A stretch of DNA of 64,000 bases from contig CAVVCO010000032.1 in NCBI GenBank assembly GCA_963746735.1, positions 1 to 64,000 on the forward strand, in the 5' to 3' direction. Numbering within the stretch: the stretch's first letter is position 1; each line of letters begins with the position of its first letter. The stretch comes from CAVSWT01 sp963746735. GTDB lineage: Bacteria; Bacteroidota; Ignavibacteria; Ignavibacteriales; Ignavibacteriaceae. This document shows, one piece after another, positions 39,683 to 48,994 of the stretch. The notes below the pieces were generated by a model, which was not told where the DNA came from, ran no database searches, and saw nothing but the letters and a program-made list of their open reading frames with translations. Position numbers and translations under genes: made by a program.

Positions 39683-40048
39683 ATGGAAAATAGGTTAGTA
39701 AATTTTAAAGAGAAACTGAACAAATTTAATGAGCATTGGACACCCAAATTAATTGCAGAAATGAATGACTATCAATTTAAATTGGCTAAAATTAAGGGGG
39801 ATTTTGTCTGGCACAAGCATGAAAACACTGATGAAACATTTATTGTTATTGAGGGTGAAATGGGAATTGAATTTAGAGATGGCAAAGTAAAAATAAAAAG
39901 CGGTGAAATGTTTGTTGTTCCTAAAAATGTTGAGCATAAACCTTATGCTCAACAAGAATGTCATTTGCTTATAGTTGAACCACGAGGAGTTGTAAATACA
40001 GGCGATATAAAAAATAATCTTACTGCAAAAAATGATGTTTGGATTTGA
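39683..40048 (+). CDS. Small cupin-domain protein
   Basis: The frame is open from 39605, but the first 26 codons run through the hairpin repeat. The ATG at 39683 (MENRLVNFKEKLNKFNEHWT) has AAGAAAG upstream and gives 121 residues. The cupin core is clear: GDFVWHKHENTDETFIVIEG and then GEMFVVPKNVEHKPYAQQ, with His-His-Glu and a later His as metal ligands. It may be a mannose-6-phosphate-isomerase-like or sensor cupin; the substrate is unknown. Confidence 0.85.
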   Translation: MENRLVNFKEKLNKFNEHWTPKLIAEMNDYQFKLAKIKGDFVWHKHENTDETFIVIEGEMGIEFRDGKVKIKSGEMFVVPKNVEHKPYAQQECHLLIVEPRGVVNTGDIKNNLTAKNDVWI

Positions 40049-40055
40049 AAATTAA

Positions 40056-40084
40056 AATGCCGGATTAAAAATAAGTCCGGCATT
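40056..40084. terminator. Bidirectional terminator between cupin and pepF genes
   Basis: The perfect arms aatgccgga and tccggcatt lie between the convergent cupin (stop 40048) and oligopeptidase (stop 40110) genes. A- and T-rich flanks lie on both sides. Confidence 0.8.
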
Positions 40085-40109
40085 AAATAAGCTTAAATTA
40101 TTTATTCAA

Positions 40110-41984
40110 CTATTTCTTATTCATTATTGCTTCCATTTCATCCATCACTTCATTCATCTTTTTCATTGTTAAATCAAATGCTTCAGAAGACAATGGATCT
40201 ATGCCTGCCTTTTTAATTAAGTTCAGCGGATAATCAGAGCTTCCGCCTTTAAGTATGTTATAATACTTATCAACTTCAGACTGTCCTTCGTCTGTAATTT
40301 TCTGGGCAAATGCGGTTGCATAAATTAAAGAAGTTGCGTATTGATAAACATAAAAATTATAGTAGAAATGGGGTATGTACTCCCATTCATATTTTACATA
40401 ATCATCAACCTTACAAATGCCTTCATCATTTCCATAATATCTTTTTACAATATCATAATAAATATTGCTCATAATTTCGCCGTTAAGCGGTTCATTGCTT
40501 TCTATTCTTTTATGAATGTCTAATTCAAATTCTGCGAATGAAGTTTGCCTGAAAATAGTCTGTCTTAAAAGCTCAAGATAACTGCCTAACAGGTACAATT
40601 TCTCTTCCTTTGATTGAACATGATTTACCATATAATTATTTAGCAAAGTCTCATTACATGTCGAAGCAATTTCTGCAACAAAAATTGGGTAATCTGAATA
40701 TTGAAATGGTTGAGTTTTATTTGAATAATATGAGTGCATGGTGTGCCCAAGTTCATGCGCTAAAGTTGAGACTGACCTCCAGTCATCTGTCCAGTTCATC
40801 AAAATAAAAGGATGAACGTCATAAGATCTTCCTGTCGAATATGCTCCGGAACGCTTTCCTGTTGTGGGCATATAATCAATCCAGCGGTCATTAAATGCTT
40901 TTTGCAAGGTTGCTTCGTAATCTTTTCCTAAGGGTTTTAATGCATCTAGTATTATTTTTTGCCCTTCATTTATTGTGAAGCTCATATCAACTTTTTTAAC
41001 TAATGGAGTATAAAGGTCATAATAATGAAGCGTATCAACGCCAAGCATTTTTTTCTTTAATTTTAAGAACCGGTAAAGTGTCGGCAGATTTTTATTTATT
41101 TGTGATATTAAATTTTCATAAACGGAAGTCGGGACATTAAAATTATCTAAAGCCGCTGCGACCGAGCTTTTATATTTTTTATCTTTGGCGTATACCCAAT
41201 CTGCTCTAACTTTCCCGGCAAGATTTAATCCAATTGTATTTTTAAATTTTCCATAGTTATTAAAGAATGCTTCAAAGATTTTTGCCCGGTCTTCACTATT
41301 CTTCGCGCTTCTATATTTTGTATAGTTTGCACTCGTTAGGTCAACTTCTTTGCCGTCCGACAAAGTAACTTTTGCAAAAGGCATTTCTGCATTATTAAAA
41401 GTGCCGAATACATTTTCCATAGTTCCGGTAACCTGGTTGAAACTCGCCAGGATTTGTTCTTCCGATGCGTTTAAAGTATGGTCGCGCAGCCGCTGAATAT
41501 TTTCTATTACTACAGAATAATTTTTAAGTTCAGGTTGATCTTTATAAAATTGATCAATTTTTTTAGGATCCATCTTTAGAATTTCGGGACTCATAAAAGA
41601 AGAAATTTCCGAAAATTTTGTTTCTAAAGAAGAAGCTAACTGGAATAAAGAATCATTGCTGCTTATATTCAGATTCTGATCCTTTGTATCATTTGCGTAT
41701 TCATACACTCTCGAAAGCTCTTTGTAGGTGTCGAAATAAGTTTTCAAAGTATATAAAAGATTTGAAGCACTTTCATCAAGTTTGCCTTTGTATTTGGCAA
41801 TTTCATTTATTTTATTTTCTGTTTCATCTTTTGCTTTACCCCATTCATCTTTTGATGAATAAAGGTCGTTTAAATTCCATTTGTATTTTTGATCAACATC
41901 TTTTCTTTCAAGATTTTGTGAAAAATTTGTGATTTGGAAAAACAATAGTGAAATGATTAGAAGAGTTAAAACATTCTTTAGCAT
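40110..41984 (-). CDS. pepF: M3-family oligoendopeptidase F, exported
   Basis: This intact 624-residue protein has a signal peptide (LTLLIISLLFFQITNFSQ), unlike the cytosolic PepF of Gram-positives. The zinc site is VSTLAHELGHTMHSYYSNKT with the third ligand Glu in YPIFVAEIASTCNE. N-terminal PepF helices read KYKWNLNDLYSSKDEWGKAK, and the C-terminal part has RRY-like FYVYQYATSLIYATAFA. It cleaves oligopeptides, here probably in the periplasm. It is a single gene between two plus-strand genes. Confidence 0.93.
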   Translation of the reverse strand: MLKNVLTLLIISLLFFQITNFSQNLERKDVDQKYKWNLNDLYSSKDEWGKAKDETENKINEIAKYKGKLDESASNLLYTLKTYFDTYKELSRVYEYANDTKDQNLNISSNDSLFQLASSLETKFSEISSFMSPEILKMDPKKIDQFYKDQPELKNYSVVIENIQRLRDHTLNASEEQILASFNQVTGTMENVFGTFNNAEMPFAKVTLSDGKEVDLTSANYTKYRSAKNSEDRAKIFEAFFNNYGKFKNTIGLNLAGKVRADWVYAKDKKYKSSVAAALDNFNVPTSVYENLISQINKNLPTLYRFLKLKKKMLGVDTLHYYDLYTPLVKKVDMSFTINEGQKIILDALKPLGKDYEATLQKAFNDRWIDYMPTTGKRSGAYSTGRSYDVHPFILMNWTDDWRSVSTLAHELGHTMHSYYSNKTQPFQYSDYPIFVAEIASTCNETLLNNYMVNHVQSKEEKLYLLGSYLELLRQTIFRQTSFAEFELDIHKRIESNEPLNGEIMSNIYYDIVKRYYGNDEGICKVDDYVKYEWEYIPHFYYNFYVYQYATSLIYATAFAQKITDEGQSEVDKYYNILKGGSSDYPLNLIKKAGIDPLSSEAFDLTMKKMNEVMDEMEAIMNKK

Positions 41985-42194
41985 AAATCCCTCAATTTGT
42001 AAAATTTGAAATAATTATTGGTTCAAATTAAATAAAACAGCAGATAAGTTCTATTGTGAAAAGCAAGAATAATTAAGTGTTTAATTTTTTTAAATAGTTA
42101 TTACATATTTTTTATTTAGTATGATGAATTGAAATAATAATTTAATGACAATTTTCCGGTAGAATAATTTTTTATTCTTGTTAATTTAGAAGCC

Positions 42195-43259
42195 ATGGAA
42201 ATAAATCAATTACCCAAAATAAATGTAATGTACAATGCTCTTCTAAAAAGAGATGAAGCATACGAAGGAGTATTTTTTGTTGGAGTAAAAACCACGGGAA
42301 TATTTTGCCGTCCGGTTTGCCCTGCAAAAAAGCCAAAGCTTGAGAACATAGAATTCTTTAAAAATATAAATCAAGCGGTTAAAGCCGGTTATAAACCTTG
42401 TAAACGATGCAAGCCTCTTGAATTGAAAGGGTCATTTCCGGATTGGATGAAAATAATTTTGGAAGGAGTTGAAAGCGATCCCGGGAAAAGGTGGAAAGAT
42501 TTTGAAATAAGAAAAATGGGAATCGAGCCCAATAAAGTAAGGCGCTGGTTTAAAAATAATTTTAACATGACATTTCACGAATACACAAGATATAGGAGAT
42601 TAGGAATGGCAATCGGGAATATTAAAGAAGGTGAGAACTTAATTCAAACAGCATTTAATTCGGGTTTTGAATCCCTAAGTGGTTTTAATGATGCTGTAAA
42701 AAAACTTACCGGAAATTCGCCTTCAAAAGCAAAAGACTCAAAAGTAGTTGTGGCAACAAGAATTTTAACTCCTTTAGGTCCGATGGTTGCGATGGCTTCG
42801 GATGAAGGTGTTTGCCTGCTCGAATTTGTTGAAGGAAAGATGCTTGAAACACAAATTAAAAGAGTAATTAAATATTTGAACTGTGTAATTGTTCCCGGAT
42901 TTAACAAACACTTAAAAAATTTAAAAACACAACTTGAAGAATACTTTGCTGGCAAGCGCACTGAGTTTGAACTTCCTTTAAATATGCCGGGAACAAAGTT
43001 TCAACTAAGTGTTTGGAAACAACTTCAAAAGCTTCCTTATGGAAAAACTACTTCTTATGAAGATGTTGCAAAAAAAATTGAAAATAAAAATGCCGTCCGT
43101 GCTGTTGCTACTGCTAATGGGGATAACAGGCTAGCAATTATAATTCCGTGTCATAGAGTAATTGGGAAAGATGGAAAGTTAAGAGGATACGGCGGGGGCT
43201 TGTGGCGAAAAAAATGGCTGCTTGATTTTGAAGAAAGAACAAAAATGCTGCTTAATTAA
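42195..43259 (+). CDS. ada: Ada-type methylated-DNA repair protein and regulator
   Basis: This intact 354-residue protein contains the Ada zinc domain with four Cys (GIFCRPVCPAKKPKLENIEF, then YKPCKRCKPLEL), the first of which accepts methyl groups from phosphotriesters. A shortened AraC-like DNA-binding region follows (MTFHEYTRYRRLGMAIGNI, GFESLSGFNDAVKKLTG). The C-terminal O6-methylguanine transferase has the acceptor Cys in IIPCHRVIGKDG. It repairs alkylated DNA and, once methylated, should activate its own gene and others. Confidence 0.94.
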   Translation: MEINQLPKINVMYNALLKRDEAYEGVFFVGVKTTGIFCRPVCPAKKPKLENIEFFKNINQAVKAGYKPCKRCKPLELKGSFPDWMKIILEGVESDPGKRWKDFEIRKMGIEPNKVRRWFKNNFNMTFHEYTRYRRLGMAIGNIKEGENLIQTAFNSGFESLSGFNDAVKKLTGNSPSKAKDSKVVVATRILTPLGPMVAMASDEGVCLLEFVEGKMLETQIKRVIKYLNCVIVPGFNKHLKNLKTQLEEYFAGKRTEFELPLNMPGTKFQLSVWKQLQKLPYGKTTSYEDVAKKIENKNAVRAVATANGDNRLAIIIPCHRVIGKDGKLRGYGGGLWRKKWLLDFEERTKMLLN

Positions 43260-43442
43260 AAAGCAAAATAATTTTGTTGTATGATAATGCAGAGACTAAA
43301 TATTTGTTCTAATATTAAATCATCGTTATCAAATTAAAATTCTCTTCTGTGTATTTCCATTCTAAAATAATTTAACTATAATTTCACTATCAGATTTTGT
43401 TTTCTATTACCAGCTTTATTTAATAATTAAAGAGGAGGCAAA

Positions 43443-44099
43443 ATGTTTATTGGGCATTTTGGTGCTGGATTTGCCGGGAAGAAAGTTATTCCCAAAACTT
43501 CTTTGGGAACTCTTTTCCTTGCGGCTCAATTTGTTGATCTTCTTTGGCCGCTGCTGCTTTTATTAGGAATTGAAACAGTTGAAATTCAGCCGGGGAAAAA
43601 TCCGTTTACAACTTTGGAATTTACTCATTATCCTTTATCACACAGCTTATTCGCTGTGATTATCTGGGCAATTATATTTGGAATAGTTTATTATTTAATA
43701 AGAAAAAATATTAAAGCTTCAATCTGGCTTGGCGCTTTAGTTTTAAGTCATTGGATTTTAGATTTTATTTCTCATAAGCCTGACTTGCAAATTGTTCCCT
43801 GGTCTTCTACTGTAGTTGGGTTGGGACTTTGGAATTCAGTTCCTTTAACAGTTTTTATTGAAGTATCGATTTTTTTAATTGGAGTCTATTTATATATAAC
43901 AACCACCAAAGCAAAAAATAAAACCGGGATTCATGCCCTTTGGTCATTAGTATTTTTTTTATTGCTGATGTATGTAATGAATATTTTTAGTCCGCCGCCA
44001 ACATCCGTTGAACCAATAGGATATGTTGGATTAGCACAATGGCTGATAGTTGCCTGGGGTTATTGGATTGGGAAAAACAGAGAAGAATTATTAGTTTAA
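43443..44099 (+). CDS. Membrane protein with DUF457/YdjM-like His motifs
   Basis: This 218-residue protein has about six membrane helices (LFLAAQFVDLLWPLLLLLGI; SLFAVIIWAIIFGIVYYLI; ALWSLVFFLLLMYVMNIF). Conserved-looking polar sites lie near helices: MFIGHFGAGFAG, EFTHYPLSHSLFA and LSHWILDFISHKPD. These recall the membrane-bound metal-dependent hydrolase family of YdjM/DUF457, although I cannot confirm membership. Strong AGAGGAGG precedes the start. The activity is unknown. Confidence 0.65.
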   Translation: MFIGHFGAGFAGKKVIPKTSLGTLFLAAQFVDLLWPLLLLLGIETVEIQPGKNPFTTLEFTHYPLSHSLFAVIIWAIIFGIVYYLIRKNIKASIWLGALVLSHWILDFISHKPDLQIVPWSSTVVGLGLWNSVPLTVFIEVSIFLIGVYLYITTTKAKNKTGIHALWSLVFFLLLMYVMNIFSPPPTSVEPIGYVGLAQWLIVAWGYWIGKNREELLV

Positions 44100-44139
44100 T
44101 TTAGATTAGTTTGTTAAACCTAATAAATCATTTTTATAG

Positions 44140-44170
44140 TTGTAAAGACGAGGCATGCCTCGTCTCTACA
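44140..44170. repeat. Palindromic element of the GTAAAGACG family
   Basis: The sequence ttgtaaagacgaggcat then gcctcgtctctaca is a near-perfect palindrome with the same outer arms as the elements in the T9SS genes. It is followed by TTTTT, so it may also end transcription of the membrane protein gene. Confidence 0.8.
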
Positions 44171-44226
44171 TTTTTAAATCGGATATTAAAAAAAACACGT
44201 ATTCATAATTAACTAAGGAAAGATCT

Positions 44227-44994
44227 ATGAAAAATATTTCTGGTAAAATTGCATTGGTTACCGGTGGAAGCCGCGGGCTTGGAAAAGATATGTCTCTTCG
44301 TTTAGCTGAATATGGAAGCGATGTAATTCTAACTTATAATACAAAAAAAGAAGAAGCAGAAAAAGTAGTTTCAGAAATTGAAAGTAAAGGGCAAAAAGCA
44401 GCAGCACTGCAATTTAATATTGCCGATATAAAATCATTCGACAAATTTTTAGAGCAAACTTCAAAATTACTAAAGGATAAATGGGGAAAAGATAAATTTG
44501 ATTTTCTAATTAACAATGCCGGGATCGGAGCTACCATTCCTTTTGCAAATGTAACCGAAGAAGATTTCGATTCTTTTATGAATATTCATTTCAAAGGAGT
44601 TTATTTTCTAACTCAGAAATCTTTACAGATGATGAATGACAATGGAAGAATAATAAATTTATCTTCCGGCACTGCAAGGTTTGTTAATCCCGGATATTCT
44701 GTTTACGCCTCTATGAAAGGAGCGATAGAAGTATTTACAAAATACATCGCAAAAGAAATCGGAACAAGAGGAATAACGGTAAATGTTGTTGCCCCCGGTG
44801 CAATTGAAACAGATTTTAATAATGCAGCCATACGAAATAACCCGCAAGCTAAAACACGAATCGCATCAATAACAGCTTTGGGAAGAGTTGGAGTTGCTGA
44901 GGATATCGGCGGCGTAGTAGCTTTCCTTTGCACTGAAGATGCAAGATGGATAACAGGACAAAGAATTGAAGTTTCCGGCGGAATGAATTTGTAA
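44227..44994 (+). CDS. Short-chain dehydrogenase/reductase (FabG-like)
   Basis: This intact 255-residue SDR has the NAD(P) motif ALVTGGSRGLGKDMSLRLA, FLINNAGIGA, the catalytic Ser in IINLSSGTARF and the YxxxK site in VYASMKGAIEVFTKYIAKEI. It ends with LCTEDARWITGQRIEVSGGM, typical for the 3-oxoacyl-ACP reductase-like branch. The substrate is open. AAGGAAAG precedes the ATG. Confidence 0.9.
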   Translation: MKNISGKIALVTGGSRGLGKDMSLRLAEYGSDVILTYNTKKEEAEKVVSEIESKGQKAAALQFNIADIKSFDKFLEQTSKLLKDKWGKDKFDFLINNAGIGATIPFANVTEEDFDSFMNIHFKGVYFLTQKSLQMMNDNGRIINLSSGTARFVNPGYSVYASMKGAIEVFTKYIAKEIGTRGITVNVVAPGAIETDFNNAAIRNNPQAKTRIASITALGRVGVAEDIGGVVAFLCTEDARWITGQRIEVSGGMNL

Positions 44995-45021
44995 ATAAAT
45001 TAGATTTCTCTGAATTAATTT

Positions 45022-47505
45022 TTATTTTCCGTCAGGATCAACTTTAACCGGCTTAATGTTCCAAACCTTATCGGAGTATTCTTTAATTGATCTGTCGCTG
45101 GAGAACTTTCCTATGCGCGCAACATTTAAAATAGATTTTTTTGTCCATTCATCAGTATCTCTAAAAAGCTTGCTTACTTTTTTCTGAGTATCTATGTAAG
45201 ATTGATAATCTGCAAACAAGCAGTAATAATCATGATTCATTAATTCTTCAATTAACGGATCAAAAATCCCCGGTTCATTTTTATTAAAATAATTTGAAGA
45301 AATCATATCGATAACACGTTTCAAATCTTTATTGTTTTCGTAATACTCGCGGGGTTTGTAGCCGTTCTGTTTTAACTTCGCAACTTCATCAGCGAGCAGA
45401 CCGAAAATAAAAATGTTCTCATCTCCTACTTCTTCTCTGATTTCAATATTGGCGCCATCCATTGTCCCGATGGTTAAAGCTCCGTTTAATGCAAATTTCA
45501 TGTTGCCAGTTCCGGAAGCTTCCAGGCCAGCAGTTGAAATCTGTTCTGATAAATCAGAAGCGGGAATAATCTTTTCCGCAAGAGAAACAGAATAGTTCTT
45601 TAAAAAAACAACCTTTAATTTACCATCAATATCCTTATCGTTATTAACAACGTCTGCAACAGAATTTATTAATTTTATAATCAGCTTAGCAGTATAATAT
45701 CCCGGCGCTGCTTTACCTCCGAATATAACTGTCCGGGGAATTATATCAATTTGAGGATTATCTTTAATGTGATTGTAGAGTGTAACGATGTGAAGTACAT
45801 TCAATAGCTGACGTTTGTATTGATGAAATCTTTTTATTTGAACATCAAAAATTGAATCCGGGTTAACTTCAATTCCGTTTTCCTGTTTTATAATTTCAAT
45901 AAGAATTTTTTTACTTAACCACTTTGATGTACGCCAGAATTCTTTGAAGTCGGAATTATCAATAAGCGTTTCTAATTTTTTTAGCTGCTTTAAATCCGTT
46001 GTCCATTTATCCCCTATTCTATCCGAAATTAATTCTGATAAAAACGGATCGGCAGTTTTAAGCCAGCGGCGCGGCGTAATGCCGTTTGTAACATTTATAA
46101 ATTTGCCCGGATAAATTTTATTGAAGTGATAAAAAATCTGGTTCTTTAAAATTTCTGTGTGAAGTGCTGCTACTCCGTTTACTTTATGACTGCATACAAT
46201 TGCAAGATATGCCATGCGAATTGATTTTCGATTACCTTCACGGATAATTGAAATTTCAGAAATTATTGAATCATCGTTTGTATAATTTTCACGTACGTAA
46301 TTCAAAAACCGGGCATTAATTTCATAGATAATTTGTAAATGCCTGGGCAGCAGTTTTTCAAATAAAGGGACAGACCATTCTTCCAAAGCTTCTGGAACAA
46401 CTGTATGATTTGTATATGAAAATGTATTGGTCGTTATTTCAAATGCCTCATCCCAGCTGAACTGTTCTTCATCAAGCAAAATCCTCATCAACTCGGCGAC
46501 AGCAATTACAGGGTGCGTATCATTTAATTGGATAGCAGTCTTTTCCGCGAAGGTACTTATGGATTTATTACTAATTCTAAATTTTCTAATTATATCCTGA
46601 AGAGTAGCAGAGACGAAAAAATATTCTTGCTGCAGTCGCAATGATTTTCCAATAGCGAGGTTATCATTGGGGTATAAAACTTTAGAAATATTTTCAGATA
46701 AATTTTGGTTCTCAACAGCTTTCAAATAATGTCCACTGTTAAATTCAGCAAAGCTGAAGTCAGTCGCAGCACGTGATGACCATAGTCTTAAATTGTTAAC
46801 GGTGGTTGTTCTATAACCCGGGATAGGAATATCATAAGCAACAGCTATTACATCATTAGTATCCTTCCAGTTAAATTGAAGCCTGCCGTTTTCTTCTTGT
46901 GATTCAACATGTCCTCCAAACTTTACCCTGTATGTCAACTTTCTTCTTAAAATTTCCCATGGATTTCCGTAAGCAATCCAGTTATCAGCCTGTTCAATCT
47001 GATACCCGTTTTCAATTTCCTGTTTGAAAATTCCGTAATCATATCTTATCCCGTATCCGAATGCAGGCAAGTTTAAGGTTGCCATTGAATCTAAAAAACA
47101 TGCAGCTAGCCGCCCAAGCCCTCCATTGCCCAAGCCCATATCCGGTTCAAGCTCCCTTACTTCTTCAAGATTGTATCCTATATTCTTTAAAATTTGATAG
47201 CATTCATCATAAAAATTTAAATTGATTAAAGCGTTTCCTAAAAGTCGTCCCATTAAAAATTCCATAGAAAGATAATATACCCGCTTAACATTTTTATCTT
47301 TATACTTTTGCTGTGTTCTTAACCATCTTCTTACTAATCTATCACGAATCGATACTGATAATGCAAAATAGGCGTCGTCATCGGTAACTGTATATTTGTC
47401 TTTCACAAGCATAAACTCTAAATGCTCGGCAAACTGGTTTGAAAGTGTAAAGCTTGAAGGATCTTCTTTATCGGTGAAGAATACTGAATCTCTCTTTAAG
47501 CTCAT
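45022..47505 (-). CDS. glgP: Glycogen/alpha-glucan phosphorylase
   Basis: This intact 827-residue GT35 enzyme frees glucose-1-phosphate from glycogen. The PLP Lys lies in EASGTGNMKFALNGALTIGT; other hallmarks are EPDMGLGNGGLGRLAACFLD, QLNDTHPVIAVAELMRILL, FINVTNGITPRRWLK and QIKRFHQYKRQLLNVLHI. The full length points to the E. coli MalP/GlgP-like class, not the shorter thermophile class. The glucose-6-phosphate dehydrogenase gene further on fits use of stored glucose, but the two genes are not in one operon. AAAGGA precedes the ATG. Confidence 0.96.
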   Translation of the reverse strand: MSLKRDSVFFTDKEDPSSFTLSNQFAEHLEFMLVKDKYTVTDDDAYFALSVSIRDRLVRRWLRTQQKYKDKNVKRVYYLSMEFLMGRLLGNALINLNFYDECYQILKNIGYNLEEVRELEPDMGLGNGGLGRLAACFLDSMATLNLPAFGYGIRYDYGIFKQEIENGYQIEQADNWIAYGNPWEILRRKLTYRVKFGGHVESQEENGRLQFNWKDTNDVIAVAYDIPIPGYRTTTVNNLRLWSSRAATDFSFAEFNSGHYLKAVENQNLSENISKVLYPNDNLAIGKSLRLQQEYFFVSATLQDIIRKFRISNKSISTFAEKTAIQLNDTHPVIAVAELMRILLDEEQFSWDEAFEITTNTFSYTNHTVVPEALEEWSVPLFEKLLPRHLQIIYEINARFLNYVRENYTNDDSIISEISIIREGNRKSIRMAYLAIVCSHKVNGVAALHTEILKNQIFYHFNKIYPGKFINVTNGITPRRWLKTADPFLSELISDRIGDKWTTDLKQLKKLETLIDNSDFKEFWRTSKWLSKKILIEIIKQENGIEVNPDSIFDVQIKRFHQYKRQLLNVLHIVTLYNHIKDNPQIDIIPRTVIFGGKAAPGYYTAKLIIKLINSVADVVNNDKDIDGKLKVVFLKNYSVSLAEKIIPASDLSEQISTAGLEASGTGNMKFALNGALTIGTMDGANIEIREEVGDENIFIFGLLADEVAKLKQNGYKPREYYENNKDLKRVIDMISSNYFNKNEPGIFDPLIEELMNHDYYCLFADYQSYIDTQKKVSKLFRDTDEWTKKSILNVARIGKFSSDRSIKEYSDKVWNIKPVKVDPDGK

Positions 47506-47668
47506 AAATTATCCTTTCTTCATTTTGTGTAGGAATTTTTAAATATTGGTCCTAAAAGTTATAAGAAATCTATTACTTTCAAAAGATAGAAAAATTTTAT
47601 TGACTTAATATAACTTGTTATTTTGTCATTGGTGTGATTTAGAATGAAATGAAAACTGTATTTCAAAC

Positions 47669-48130
47669 CTACAAATCAAGAATCATTTTAACATCGCAGC
47701 GTTTGTAATGTGATGATACTTTTTCGGGTAGAAAACGAAAGCCTAATTTTTTATAAAGATTTATTGCGGGAGTTAATTTTGAGTTTGATTCTAAAAATAT
47801 GTTTTTAAGTTTTTTATCTTTAGCATATTCAATTGCAGCCTGGCAAAGTTTCTTCCCAATACTTTTCCCTTGATGCTTTTCGGTAACGGACATTTTTGCT
47901 AATTCATAAGTAGATTCATTCATCTTAATTAATGCGGCTGTTCCAACCGCTTCACCATTTATTAAGGCCAAAAATATTTGTCCGCCGTTTTTAATTATTT
48001 TTTGAGGATTTGAAAGTATCTCTTCATCCATCGGCTCAATTTCAAAATATTTGTTCAGCCATTCATAATTGAGTTCTTTAAATTGCTCTTTGTATTTTGA
48101 GATATATGAAATGATTTCTACTTCTTCCAT
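47669..48130 (-). CDS. GNAT-family N-acetyltransferase
   Basis: I take the ATG at 48130 (MEEVEIISYISKYKEQFKEL); a GTG at 48136 overlapping the stop of the gene before is also possible. The acetyl-CoA loop is in MSVTEKHQGKSIGKKLCQAA and the end has NLYKKLGFRFLP, both usual for GNAT. The 153-residue product could acetylate a small molecule or a protein N-terminus; the substrate is not predictable. It forms a two-gene unit with the VOC gene just upstream. Confidence 0.88.
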   Translation of the reverse strand: MEEVEIISYISKYKEQFKELNYEWLNKYFEIEPMDEEILSNPQKIIKNGGQIFLALINGEAVGTAALIKMNESTYELAKMSVTEKHQGKSIGKKLCQAAIEYAKDKKLKNIFLESNSKLTPAINLYKKLGFRFLPEKVSSHYKRCDVKMILDL

Positions 48131-48135
48131 ATTCA

Positions 48136-48627
48136 CTATTCATCATCTAACTCTGAAAGAAGGCTTATTAAATCCAATTGTTTTGTTACCATTTCAAGAT
48201 GGCCTTCTTCAGTAATTGGCCATAGTTCAAACGGACGGTCATAATAAAGTTCAACTCCATTGCCATCAGGATCGGTTAAGTAAATTGATTCGGAAACACC
48301 ATGATCTGAGGCACCTTCAATTTTATGGTTTACTTCAAATAGTCTTTTAACAATCCTTGCCAATTCTTTTCTGGTTGGATAGAGAATAGCAAAATGATAA
48401 AGTCCTGTATGCCCAGGTGGTGGTGGAGCTGCATCTTTTCCAGCCCAGGTATTTAAACCTATATGATGATGATAGCCGCCTGCCGAAAGAAAAACTGCAT
48501 TACTCCCATACCATTGAGTAACTTCAAAACCAAGCAAGTCTCTATAAAATTTTAACGACTTATTTATATCCGAAACAGTTAAATGTACATGCCCAATTCT
48601 AGTGTTGGGGTTAATTTTAAATTCCAC
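48136..48627 (-). CDS. VOC-family (glyoxalase/dioxygenase-like) metalloprotein
   Basis: This intact 163-residue protein starts RIGHVHLTVSDINKSLKFYR and DLLGFEV, with the first metal His. The second half carries LYHFAILYPTRKELARIVKR and the ligand Glu in LTDPDGNGVELYYDRPFE. The YHHHIGLNTWAG segment with a proline-rich loop (KDAAPPPPGHTGL) is typical of the CatE-like catechol-2,3-dioxygenase branch. It could be a ring-cleaving or lyase enzyme; the substrate is unknown. It lies directly in front of the GNAT gene. Confidence 0.88.
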   Translation of the reverse strand: MEFKINPNTRIGHVHLTVSDINKSLKFYRDLLGFEVTQWYGSNAVFLSAGGYHHHIGLNTWAGKDAAPPPPGHTGLYHFAILYPTRKELARIVKRLFEVNHKIEGASDHGVSESIYLTDPDGNGVELYYDRPFELWPITEEGHLEMVTKQLDLISLLSELDDE

Positions 48628-48991
48628 TAAATATTTCCTTTAAAATTGAAGTATGATAAAAAGTGTTTTAATTAAATCAAACCGAAATTTATGAACTTTT
48701 TTCTCAATATTAAAAACAGTAGTTCATTTGTTCTACTTTATTTTGTGGAATCACTTTTTAAAGGCAAAAATCGAATATAAAATAACACATTTAAGCTATA
48801 TCATATTAAAGCTTTTTAGTTCATATTAGCCTCAGATTTTAAGTTCATAGCGGTAAGTGAGGGGGGGATCCTTCCACATAATGCAGATGCTGGTCACATC
48901 TGCATTATTTATTTTAAACTGCTTTTTAAATAATTATTGATTTGTTTTTGTCTATTCAATAATAAACCCAATTTCCATAAAGAAATTGGGT
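48628..48991. other. Intergenic region with two hairpins
   Basis: The 364-base gap holds the promoter of the VOC gene, a possible small RNA (48840-48910) and hairpin copy 6 near its end. No open frame of note was seen. Confidence 0.5.
48880..48906 (+). terminator. Hairpin aatgcagatg/catctgcatt, possibly the end of a small RNA
   Basis: The perfect 10-base arms enclose ctggtca, followed by a T-rich tail (atttatttt). In front lies gtgagggggggatcc with seven G. There is no gene directly upstream on the plus strand, so a short untranslated transcript ending here is possible. On the other strand the hairpin would stand upstream of the VOC gene. Confidence 0.5.
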
Positions 48992-48994
48992 TTA
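48963..48994. terminator. Hairpin family copy 6, behind the DUF1579 gene
   Basis: The arms taaacccaatttc and gaaattgggttta enclose a six-base loop. It is placed to stop minus-strand transcription from the DUF1579-like gene. Confidence 0.75.
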
